Source of the DNA: M55B144 sp964550615
Lineage (GTDB): Bacteria > Bipolaricaulota > Bipolaricaulia > UBA7950 > UBA9294
Direction: 5' to 3'
Assembly (NCBI GenBank): GCA_964550615.1
Contig: CAZKAB010000033.1
Coordinates: 1-19,878, forward strand
DNA: 19,878 nt
A program made the translations under genes and the position numbers. Below the pieces are notes generated by a model that saw nothing but the letters and a program-made list of their open reading frames with translations, was not told where the DNA came from and made no database searches. Shown here piece after piece: positions 13,485-19,878 of this stretch. Within the stretch, counting starts at the first letter, position 1; each line of letters starts with the position of its first letter.

Positions 13485-14339
13485 CTAACGGTTACGCAAT
13501 GCCTCGGCTCCGCCCATAATGTCAGATATCTCGCGTGTGATCGATTGCTGCCGGGCCTTGTTGTGCGCGCGTGTGAGCGACTTCAGCAATTCATCGGCGT
13601 TGTCGGTAGCGCTGCTCATCGCTTGGCGACGGATGGCATCTTCGCTTGTCTTTGTGTCCAACAACAGCTCGAACAGCCTGCCTTGAAGGTAGAGCGGCAG
13701 CATGATATCGAGCATCCGCTGCGGATCGGGCTCGATCAGCATCTCGCCTCCCTTTGGCTCGACCCTGATTGGAAGAACCTCCTCTACCGTAAGCCGCTGC
13801 GCCAGATCGGAGACAAAATGCATGTAGACGATCACCAACTTGCCGAATAGCTTCTGCTTGTACATGGAAACAAGGTCGGATGCGATGTCATGCGCGATTG
13901 CTGGCGTTGGGTTCTCGTAGAAGTGTACGTACTTCTTCAATATCTCTACTCTGCGACGGGCGAAGAAGGCACGCGCCTTCTCGCCTCCGATGATAAGACG
14001 GGCGGTGTGACGGTTTTCGTCCGCCAATGCCTCGGCTTGGTGGTTCAGGTCCCCTTTGAATCGACCGCACAAGCCACGATCGGAGTTCAGAACGAGAATA
14101 CCGACGTTCTCCGAGCCGTTTGCAGCAACGAGCGGGTGTGAGGCGGCAATATCGCTATAACGGCTCAAGAGCGAGGCAAGCATCGCCTCCAAATCGTGCG
14201 TATACGGCCGCGCTACGGCAAGGCGACGTTTCATCCGCGCGACCTTCGTCATGGCGATGGCGTTCATCGCCTTGGTGATCTGGCGGATATTCTCGATGTT
14301 GCCTATACGCGTCTTGATTTCGCGAACGTTCGCTGCCAC
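13485..14339 (-). CDS. atpG: F1 ATP synthase subunit gamma
   Basis: The 284-residue central stalk subunit begins with the family signature REIKTRIGNIENIRQITKAM and has DRGLCGRF near residue 90. It ends in the conserved C-terminal helix with ATDNADELLKSL and RQQSITREISDIMGGAEAL. It rotates inside the alpha3-beta3 ring and transmits torque from the c-ring. The GTG start at 14339 directly abuts the TAG of atpA with no base between, and its Shine-Dalgarno (GGAGG) lies in the atpA end, so translation is probably coupled. Length is normal. Confidence 0.96.
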   Translation of the reverse strand: MAANVREIKTRIGNIENIRQITKAMNAIAMTKVARMKRRLAVARPYTHDLEAMLASLLSRYSDIAASHPLVAANGSENVGILVLNSDRGLCGRFKGDLNHQAEALADENRHTARLIIGGEKARAFFARRRVEILKKYVHFYENPTPAIAHDIASDLVSMYKQKLFGKLVIVYMHFVSDLAQRLTVEEVLPIRVEPKGGEMLIEPDPQRMLDIMLPLYLQGRLFELLLDTKTSEDAIRRQAMSSATDNADELLKSLTRAHNKARQQSITREISDIMGGAEALRNR

Positions 14340-15848
14340 CTAACCTCCGAATCGCTCCTTGAATTCGCTTACGGCCGACTCAAGCTTGGCCTTAATCTCG
14401 TCAGTGAATTCCTGCCTATCGTGCATGTCAGCTACCAGGTCTCCGTGTTCGGTGTGCAGGAATCTGATCCACTCCTCTTCGAACCGCCGCACTGCGGCCA
14501 CGTCTATGTCAGCGAGGTGGTTATTCACCGCCACGTACAAGGCAAAGACCTGGTCCTCGACCGATAGCGTCTGATATTGCGCCTGCTTCAAGATCTCCAT
14601 CAGGCGGTCACCACGTGCGAGTTGCGCTTTCGATTCCTCATCGAGGTCCGAGGAGAATTCGGCGAACGCCGCCAGCTCGCGGTACTGAGATAGTTCAAGC
14701 CGCAGTTCTCCCGCAATCTGTGACATCGCCCGCGTTTGCGCCGCTCCACCGACACGCGATACCGACTTACCCACGTTGATCGCCGGACGAAACCCCTGGT
14801 TGAACAGATCGCTCTCCAGGTAGATCTGGCCGTCGGTGATGGATATCACATTTGTCGGGATGTAGGCTGTGATGTCGTCCGCCTTGGTTTCGATGATCGG
14901 AAACGCGGTGAGAGATCCGCCGCCGTGCTCGCTGGATAGACGCACCGCCCGTTCAAGCAGTCTCGAATGAGTGTAGAAGATGTCGCCCGGATATGCCTCG
15001 CGTCCGGGCGGGCGACGGAGAAGCAACGACATCTCGCGATAGGCCACGGCGTGCTTGGAGAGATCGTCATACACGATGAACGCATCTTTCCCTTTGTAGG
15101 TGAAGTACTCGGCCATGGCGCATCCGGCGTAGGGGGCGAGGTACTGCATAGGCGCGGGGGAATTGGCGTCGGCGACGACGATGATCGTTGACTCCATCGC
15201 ACCGTGGCGTTCGAGGGTGTCGACGATGCGAGCTACAGTGGACGTCTTTTGGCCGATCGCCACATAAACACTGACGATGTTGTTCTCTTTCTGATTGATG
15301 ATCGTGTCGATGGCGATTGCCGTCTTGCCCGTGCGGCGATCGCCGATGACCAGCTCGCGCTGTCCGCGGCCGATCGGGGTGAGAGCGTCTATCGACTTGA
15401 GCCCGGTCTGCAATGGCGTATCCACAGGCTGGCGTTCAATGACGCCGGGTGCCTTGATCTCTGCCTTTCGATGCTCACTTGCCGGGATGTCACCCTTCCC
15501 GTCCAGTGGGCGTCCGAGCGGATCGACAACACGTCCGAGCAACTCTTCTCCGACGATGGTCTCCAGTACGCGCCCGGTGCGGCGCACCTCGTCTCCCTCC
15601 AGCACCTGATCGCTCTCGCTGAACAGGGCGATGCCCACGCTCTCCTCTTCCAGATTCAGTATGAGCCCGTAGATGTCGTGCGGAAATTGGGCGATCTCAG
15701 AAGCCATCGCGTCTTGCAACCCGAACACACGTGCAATCCCATCGCCGACTTCAACGACCACGCCGACCTCGTTCATGTCAAGGTCGTACTGGAACCCCTT
15801 TATCTGTTCCTTCAGTATGGCACTGATTTCGTCTTGACGTGCTGCCAC
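14340..15848 (-). CDS. atpA: F1 ATP synthase subunit alpha
   Basis: The 502-residue subunit has the N-terminal barrel with VGDGIARVFGL, the non-catalytic nucleotide site Walker A GDRRTGKTA (169-177), Walker B AFIVYDDLSKHA, and the conserved arginine finger in SVSRVGGAAQ (R365). All hallmarks and length are those of the family. GTG at 15848 follows the atpH TAA directly, with no spacer, and opens GTG GCA GC, the same codons that open atpG. It pairs with beta to form the hexamer head. Confidence 0.97.
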   Translation of the reverse strand: MAARQDEISAILKEQIKGFQYDLDMNEVGVVVEVGDGIARVFGLQDAMASEIAQFPHDIYGLILNLEEESVGIALFSESDQVLEGDEVRRTGRVLETIVGEELLGRVVDPLGRPLDGKGDIPASEHRKAEIKAPGVIERQPVDTPLQTGLKSIDALTPIGRGQRELVIGDRRTGKTAIAIDTIINQKENNIVSVYVAIGQKTSTVARIVDTLERHGAMESTIIVVADANSPAPMQYLAPYAGCAMAEYFTYKGKDAFIVYDDLSKHAVAYREMSLLLRRPPGREAYPGDIFYTHSRLLERAVRLSSEHGGGSLTAFPIIETKADDITAYIPTNVISITDGQIYLESDLFNQGFRPAINVGKSVSRVGGAAQTRAMSQIAGELRLELSQYRELAAFAEFSSDLDEESKAQLARGDRLMEILKQAQYQTLSVEDQVFALYVAVNNHLADIDVAAVRRFEEEWIRFLHTEHGDLVADMHDRQEFTDEIKAKLESAVSEFKERFGG

Positions 15849-16394
15849 TTATTGTCCCCCTTGTCCTGCGAGCGCGATTCTCAGGTTATCGAGCCTTGCC
15901 CGCAGCGTTCCATCGACGACCTTTCCTCCAATCTCGATCCGCAAGCCCCCAAGCATCTTTTCGTCGACCGACTCTGACAACCTCACCCGCTGTCGTAGGC
16001 TCTTCTCCAAGTGCTCCGACAGTCGCTGTAGATCGTCTGCAGAGAGGGGTTGTGCACTCATAACTTGTACTTGCACGATTCCTTCCGTCTCGGCATGCAA
16101 CGCCACAAAACGATCGTAGATCATGTCGATGTATCCCTCGCGGCGGTTATGCACGACAAGCGAAAACAGATTCTGCAGATACGGGTTGATGTCGGGGAAA
16201 GCCTTCTTCAGGAACTCGGTCTTGCTGCTTCGCGGAACTAGCGGATGGGTCAGAAAGCGTGCCACCTCGGGCGTTCCTTCGATATCTTTCAACGCCAGTG
16301 CGTAGTCGGTCTCTATCTTGTCCACGCAATCTTGCTCCACGGCGAGGCTGTATAGCGCCTCGGCGTAGCGCTCTGCGATTGCCTGCGACCTCAT
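15849..16394 (-). CDS. atpH: F1 ATP synthase subunit delta
   Basis: The 181-residue peripheral stalk subunit shows the delta/OSCP pattern: an N-terminal helical domain beginning IAERYAEALYSLA, HPLVPRSSKTEFL, NLFSLVVHNRRE, then the C-terminal SARPLS-like block (here SAQPLSADDL) and ending MLGGLRIEIGGKVVDGTLRARL. It joins the F1 head to the b-subunit stalk. Its ATG overlaps the atpF stop (ATGA), indicating coupled translation. Confidence 0.95.
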   Translation of the reverse strand: MRSQAIAERYAEALYSLAVEQDCVDKIETDYALALKDIEGTPEVARFLTHPLVPRSSKTEFLKKAFPDINPYLQNLFSLVVHNRREGYIDMIYDRFVALHAETEGIVQVQVMSAQPLSADDLQRLSEHLEKSLRQRVRLSESVDEKMLGGLRIEIGGKVVDGTLRARLDNLRIALAGQGGQ

Positions 16395-16915
16395 TGCCGC
16401 AACCTCAACGCTTCATCGTCGATCTCGGCAAGAAGCTCGTCGAGCAACCGCTGATGGTCGGCCGGGTTCACCTCGCGATTCAACACACGTGATGCGCCGA
16501 GAACGGCGATGTCGGCATAGGCGCGGCGCAGATCCTGTTTCATCTCTTCGCGCTCCTGTTCCGTTTGGCGCCTTGCCTCGGCGATGATTCGCGCCCCCTC
16601 AGACTTTGCCTGATCCTTGGCGGAAGCGATCATTTCCTCAGCGTGCGCGCGCGCGTCTTCCAAAGTCAACTCAGCCTGTCCGCGCGCCTTCATGAGTGCC
16701 TGCTCACGCTCGGCGACCAGCGCGGCGGCCGTCTCCTCACTCTCCCGAGCCGCTTCCATCCGTGCTGCGATCTGTTCGCGGCGACGGTCGAGATACGCGA
16801 GCGCCGGCTTGAACAGGAGCCGCTTCAACAGGTAGACAAGAAGGGCGAAATTGACGAGATTGAAGAAGAATGTCCAGTTGAGCGTCTTTACGACCTTCCC
16901 CCATTCAAGGCTCAC
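16391..16915 (-). CDS. atpF: Fo ATP synthase subunit b
   Basis: The 174-residue protein has one N-terminal membrane segment (about 12-32, TFFFNLVNFALLVYLLKRLL) and FKPALAYLDRRREQI. A long charged, Ala/Glu-rich coiled coil (about 45-145) follows, characteristic of the dimeric peripheral stalk. GTG at 16915 is preceded by TAGGAG. It lies 10 bases after atpE and overlaps atpH by four bases. A single b gene is present, so the stalk is presumably a homodimer. Confidence 0.93.
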   Translation of the reverse strand: MSLEWGKVVKTLNWTFFFNLVNFALLVYLLKRLLFKPALAYLDRRREQIAARMEAARESEETAAALVAEREQALMKARGQAELTLEDARAHAEEMIASAKDQAKSEGARIIAEARRQTEQEREEMKQDLRRAYADIAVLGASRVLNREVNPADHQRLLDELLAEIDDEALRLRQ

Positions 16916-16925
16916 TTTCCGGCTC

Positions 16926-17201
16926 CTACATCACGAACAGCAATACGATGGCGACGACCAGGGAGTAGATACCCGTCGACTCGGTGATTGCCTGTCCGAG
17001 GACCATCGTGCGCAAAAGAGCGCCTTCCATTTCCGGCTGACGGGCCATACCGTCGAGCGCGTGCGCGGCGGCGAGGCCTTCTCCGATTGCGGGGCCGATC
17101 GCCCCTATTCCCATGCAGATTCCAGCCGCAAGATACTTTGCGGCCGTGGCGATGTCCGCGCCGGAAATCTGACTTGTGACAGTCTGTGCCTGTTGAAGCA
17201 T
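16926..17201 (-). CDS. atpE: Fo ATP synthase subunit c, Na+-type ligand set
   Basis: The 91-residue hairpin protein has two membrane helices joined by the polar loop ARQPE (53-57). The ion-binding carboxylate is E74 in GQAITESTGIY. E74, S75, T76 and Y79 reproduce the ESTGIY block known from Na+-translocating c-rings such as Ilyobacter. The position of the second ligand, Gln32 in Ilyobacter, is E41 here (GPAIGEG), 33 residues before E74 exactly as in that protein. This suggests Na+ coupling, or a two-carboxylate site of uncertain ion choice. The ATG at 17201 has a strong AAGGAGG; an open frame continues upstream to 17612 but only as the shadow of atpB. Confidence 0.95.
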   Translation of the reverse strand: MLQQAQTVTSQISGADIATAAKYLAAGICMGIGAIGPAIGEGLAAAHALDGMARQPEMEGALLRTMVLGQAITESTGIYSLVVAIVLLFVM

Positions 17202-17212
17202 GTTCCCTCCTT

Positions 17213-17908
17213 CTAACTTTCCACAGCTACGTTGATATATGCGACAGCGAGGATTGCAAAGACAAACGCCTGCACTCCTCCGGAGAACAGGCCGTAGTAG
17301 ATATTCAAGCCGGCCGGCACGATTACCGGAGCGAACTTGACCGAAACGACGGTGATGAGGATCGAGCCGCCGAAGATGTTTCCAAACAAACGAAATGCAT
17401 GCGAGACCGGGCGCGCAAGCTCGCCGACGACGTTCAATGGAAGCATGAACGCATACGGCTCGACAAAACCTCTCAGGTATCTCATTCCGCCTTTCATGCG
17501 GATGGCGAAGACCTGCGACATTACGAAGACGAGGAGCGCGAGGCTGATCGTGACGTTTAGATCCTTTGTCGGCGACTCCATGTAGGGGATGATCGATAGC
17601 CAATTGGAGCACAGGACGAACAGGAAGAGAGCCGAAATAAATGGGAACAATTCCCGCGCGAGCCGCTCCGAAGCGAAACTTGAAGTTAGCTGCTTCTGCA
17701 GTAGGTCGATAAGAATATCGAGGAATGCCTGCACGCGATTTGGCTTCTCTTGAGTATCCTGACGCAGGCTGCGTCGCAGGAAGAGGGCAAGGGCAACCAA
17801 TAGGGCGATCACAACCCAGGTCATGATGATCGTGATCAAGTCGAAGCTGAACGAGAAGCTACCGATCGAGACGTGGGCGATCAGCTTCTGCCCTAGATGT
17901 TCGAGCAT
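17213..17908 (-). CDS. atpB: Fo ATP synthase subunit a
   Basis: The 231-residue membrane subunit has the essential arginine in PVSHAFRLFGNIFGG (R173, the counterpart of E. coli aR210). FLFVLCSNWLSIIPYMESPTKDLN comes before it (about residues 96-118), and the final helix carries GGVQAFVFAILAVAYI (210-225). It forms the ion half-channels against the c-ring. The ATG at 17908 (MLEHLGQK) starts where homologues start and overlaps the end of atpI by 16 bases; the frame upstream to 18004 is not family-like. Confidence 0.94.
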   Translation of the reverse strand: MLEHLGQKLIAHVSIGSFSFSFDLITIIMTWVVIALLVALALFLRRSLRQDTQEKPNRVQAFLDILIDLLQKQLTSSFASERLARELFPFISALFLFVLCSNWLSIIPYMESPTKDLNVTISLALLVFVMSQVFAIRMKGGMRYLRGFVEPYAFMLPLNVVGELARPVSHAFRLFGNIFGGSILITVVSVKFAPVIVPAGLNIYYGLFSGGVQAFVFAILAVAYINVAVES

Positions 17909-18288
17909 CGTCGGATCCTCCCCGTGATAAGATGCGTTAGGTGCAAGTTTAACTGGCCGCCCAGAAGCCCGCCACACGCGGCGAACAGGGGAACAGTCCC
18001 CCACCGGGAGACGAAGGCTAATGAAACGCCCAAGAACATTAGTCGGCCTACGCTCGCCAACGATGCGAGCGCCCGCGCCCGCCCGCGCGACTGCCTACCG
18101 AGCAGCGATCTCCCCCATTCATAAAGAAAGAACGACTTGACCACGAACAACGCTACGCCGATACAAAATCCGCCCACCGCGGCCCAATTGCCGAGCAGCG
18201 AGAGAACGATAGCGACTATTAGGCAGATTACACACAAGCTAGGCAGGCGGAAAAGATTGATGAAATCGAACTGCTTCGTGTCGGCCAT
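17893..18288 (-). CDS. atpI: ATP synthase subunit I-like membrane protein
   Basis: The 131-residue protein has four probable membrane segments (about 16-34, 36-54, 79-96, 98-118) in two hairpins, the pattern of ATP synthase subunit I / AtpI. In other bacteria, AtpI helps assemble the c-ring, notably in Na+-type enzymes. Sequence identity to the family is weak by eye; the call rests on position (directly before atpB, overlapping it by 16 bases), size and topology. A Shine-Dalgarno, AGGGG, lies inside a small hairpin at 18297-18310. Confidence 0.7.
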   Translation of the reverse strand: MADTKQFDFINLFRLPSLCVICLIVAIVLSLLGNWAAVGGFCIGVALFVVKSFFLYEWGRSLLGRQSRGRARALASLASVGRLMFLGVSLAFVSRWGTVPLFAACGGLLGGQLNLHLTHLITGRIRRCSNI

Positions 18289-18296
18289 GATGCCAT

Positions 18297-18310
18297 GCCC
18301 CTGCCGGGGC
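18297..18310 (-). promoter_or_regulatory. small hairpin over the atpI ribosome site
   Basis: Minus-strand GCCCC and GGGGC pair around a GGCA tetraloop in the 24-base frr-atpI gap. The right arm holds AGGGG, the only Shine-Dalgarno-like sequence before the atpI ATG, eight bases away. It could lower atpI translation; there is no T tract, so it is not a terminator. Confidence 0.4.
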
Positions 18311-18312
18311 GC

Positions 18313-18870
18313 TCAGATGACCCGCAGTTGCTTTCCCTTCTCGTCGATCAGATCGTCGACATTCTTCGAGTAGTCGCGTACGGCCTCGTCGGTCTTCTCC
18401 CGGTAGCGATGGAAGTCATCCTCCGATATGTCACCGGCCTCTTTCATCTGCTCGAGCTTCTCATTCGCGTCGCGGCGGATGTTGCGTAGGGCGACCTTTG
18501 CTTCCTCACCTCTGGCCTTGATGATCTTGGTCAGTTCGGTGCGGCGTTCCTCGGACAGCTTTGGGATCTTTATCCTGATGACTTTTCCGTCGTTCGCCGG
18601 ATTCAAGCCAAGGTCGGCTGTCAGAATGGCTTTCTCCACTGCTGCCATCTGTGTCTTGTCGTATGGTTGCACGACAAGCAGGTTTGCGTCGGGAGCGGCG
18701 ATCGTTGCCAACTGTTTCAGCGGAGTGGCTGCGCCGTAGTAGTCCACGACAACGTCCTCCACCATCGCCGGATTCGCTCTTCCGGTCTGCACTTTGCTTA
18801 GGTTGCTCTTCAGCACATCTATGCTTCGCTTCATGTGGTCGAGCATCTCGCGCTTGACCTTTTCTGGCAT
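18313..18870 (-). CDS. frr: ribosome recycling factor
   Basis: The 185-residue protein is full length for RRF. It has LSKVQTGRANPAMVEDVVVDYYG (24-46), TPLKQLATI, the LLVVQPYDK strand, LGLNPANDGKVIRIKIPKLSEERR (91-114) and the long C-terminal helix ending DEAVRDYSKNVDDLIDEKGKQL. RRF with EF-G splits the post-termination ribosome. It is the first gene after the promoter at 18895-18922 and is followed at 24 bases by atpI, so it appears to head the atp operon instead of its more common place after pyrH and tsf. GAGGTG lies upstream of the ATG. Confidence 0.97.
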   Translation of the reverse strand: MPEKVKREMLDHMKRSIDVLKSNLSKVQTGRANPAMVEDVVVDYYGAATPLKQLATIAAPDANLLVVQPYDKTQMAAVEKAILTADLGLNPANDGKVIRIKIPKLSEERRTELTKIIKARGEEAKVALRNIRRDANEKLEQMKEAGDISEDDFHRYREKTDEAVRDYSKNVDDLIDEKGKQLRVI

Positions 18871-18894
18871 TTCTACACACCTCGGTTTGAGAAG

Positions 18895-18922
18895 ATTTTA
18901 ACCAGCCATCCGTCCATGTCAA
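18895..18922 (-). promoter_or_regulatory. sigma70-type promoter of the frr-atp operon
   Basis: TTGACA (18922-18917) and TAAAAT (18900-18895) are separated by 16 bases on the minus strand. The predicted start near 18888 leaves a leader of about 18 bases before frr. No other promoter-like site was found in the tight gene string down to atpD. Confidence 0.7.
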
Positions 18923-19026
18923 CGGAACCATTCTGAGGTCTACCCTTCTGCCTTACAAACCGACTGCACCATTGTTCCCGAGATGGCAGTTATGGTTTCA
19001 GAGCGCGTTTCCACACCTGACGCAAC

Positions 19027-19878
19027 CTAATCCGCAGGTTCCTTGGAGACGGCCCGCGATAGCAGCGAGGAATAGAGTTGCATGAGTCTCGCGCCGACGC
19101 GTTCCAAAGAGTATTCTTCTGCCGTTGCACGCGCACCTTGAGCGAGCTTCTCCCGCAGCTTCTCGTCCGCTGCCACTCGTTCGATCAGTTCGATGAATTC
19201 TTCCTTGCAGCTCCCTTTCAAGCAGTTCTCTCCGTCCTCCAGCCAGCCACGATACTCGGGGAGATCCCGCACTATCAGGGGTAGTCCACAGACGGCGGCC
19301 TCCAAAAGGGCCATAGGTTGATTCTCTCCATAGGAGGGGAAGAAGAAGAGGTCTCCCCCGGAAAGGGCCGCCTGCATATCATAAACGAAACCGGGCATAA
19401 AGAGGTTCTGCGAACTCTCTCTTATCTTGCGTTCCATCCGCGGATGAAAAGCCAATAACCCCCAGTGTTGGCCATACCATACGAAATTGAACTGAGGAAG
19501 TGCGCGAGCGGCTTCCGCAAAATCGATCACCCCCTTGCGAGGGATTACGTTCCCCGAGGAGATGACCGTGAATTGCTCAGGGGAGAGATCGTTTCTATTA
19601 GTCTGTCGCTTTTCCGGGGAGAAGCAGAACTTGCTCTTATCGACGCAGTTATGGACAACCTCGATTGGCTCTTTCAAGCCCTTCTCCAGCAACATCTCCC
19701 TTGCCCGTGCAGAGGGAGTGAAGATCGCGTCGCCACAGCGGTAGTAGTAGTGAAGATAACGCTCATAGAGTGGCGCTATCAGGCTGGAGAGGACAAAGCC
19801 GTCCTTCAGATCATAAGCTCCGATTGAGTGAGCATGGACAACTACCCGCTTGCCGGCGCGCTTCGCCTTCTTCAGATA
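19027..19878 (-). CDS. GT4-family glycosyltransferase, N-terminus outside the window
   Basis: The 283 residues present cover part of the N-terminal acceptor domain and all of the C-terminal donor domain of a GT-B fold enzyme. VVVHAHSIGAYD and IFTPSARAREMLLEKG are followed by the linker VVHNCVD, SSGNVIPRKGVIDF, and the EX7E donor motif in SYGENQPMALLEAA. The HAHS, IAPLY-YLHYYYRCGD and VIPRKG-type blocks resemble the diacylglycerol glucosyltransferases (alpha-MGS type) that make membrane glycolipids, so a glycolipid role is the best guess; general cell-surface glycan synthesis is the alternative. The frame is open to the window edge. It ends 105 bases before the frr promoter and no terminator is evident. 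Confidence 0.85.
   Translation of the reverse strand, partial: YLKKAKRAGKRVVVHAHSIGAYDLKDGFVLSSLIAPLYERYLHYYYRCGDAIFTPSARAREMLLEKGLKEPIEVVHNCVDKSKFCFSPEKRQTNRNDLSPEQFTVISSGNVIPRKGVIDFAEAARALPQFNFVWYGQHWGLLAFHPRMERKIRESSQNLFMPGFVYDMQAALSGGDLFFFPSYGENQPMALLEAAVCGLPLIVRDLPEYRGWLEDGENCLKGSCKEEFIELIERVAADEKLREKLAQGARATAEEYSLERVGARLMQLYSSLLSRAVSKEPAD

Noticed and set aside
15204..15977. A 257-codon plus-strand frame opposite atpA and atpH
   Set aside because: It lies antisense to conserved genes and has no recognisable domain; such long antisense frames are common at this GC content.
16926..17612. A 228-codon frame including atpE
   Set aside because: Everything before codon 138 is the antiframe shadow of atpB; the ATG at 17201 has a strong ribosome site and gives a normal c-subunit.
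1..19878. CRISPR arrays, insertion sequences, prophage or toxin-antitoxin modules
   Set aside because: No regularly spaced repeats, transposase, integrase or paired small antitoxin gene was seen; the nucleotidyltransferase at 10293-11066 has no HEPN partner.

Overview
This is a gene-dense bacterial window of about 55% GC (estimated by eye). The gene set is a SpoVG-family protein, a LIV-type (branched-chain amino acid) ABC importer, MutS2, a FabK-type enoyl-ACP reductase, the N-terminal half of a split transketolase, an F1Fo ATP synthase with a Na+-type c-subunit, ribosome recycling factor and a GT4 glycosyltransferase. Together these suggest an anaerobic, amino-acid-using bacterium. Deep lineages such as Bipolaricaulota, Synergistota or Thermotogota would fit, but the sequence read by eye cannot settle this. 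No CRISPR array, insertion sequence, phage gene or long repeat was seen.

Layout. (1) 1-767: spoVG runs leftward into, and overlaps, a tRNA-Gln cut by the window edge. A divergent promoter fires rightward into a short leader with a 35-codon ORF, a hairpin and a Rho-independent terminator, 86 bases before livJ. (2) 768-5852: livJ (+) converges on livG-livF-livH-livM (-). The livG operon has its own sigma70-type promoter, a 27-codon leader ORF with a strong Shine-Dalgarno, a hairpin enclosing its stop codon, and a terminator ending about 20 bases before the livG start codon. (3) 5934-10191: tktN, fabK and mutS2, all leftward. (4) 10293-11322: a strong promoter drives tRNA-Cys and tRNA-Val, with a nucleotidyltransferase-fold gene 55 bases behind. 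(5) 11348-18922: frr, atpI, atpB, atpE, atpF, atpH, atpA, atpG, atpD and a methyltransferase form one tightly packed leftward unit from a promoter at 18895-18922. No epsilon subunit gene (atpC) follows atpD. (6) 19027-19878: the C-terminal part of a GT4 glycosyltransferase.

How the parts work together. LivJ would capture branched-chain or related amino acids and deliver them to the LivHM permease powered by LivG and LivF. Both halves of the system appear to sit behind the same kind of leader: promoter, small ORF whose TAG stop lies inside a hairpin, then an intrinsic terminator. In the livG case there is no room for another promoter after the terminator, so expression should require read-through. 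This paired arrangement is the best candidate for an undescribed regulatory device here. The second notable arrangement is the spoVG/tRNA-Gln overlap, in which tRNA 5' processing would remove the spoVG stop codon.
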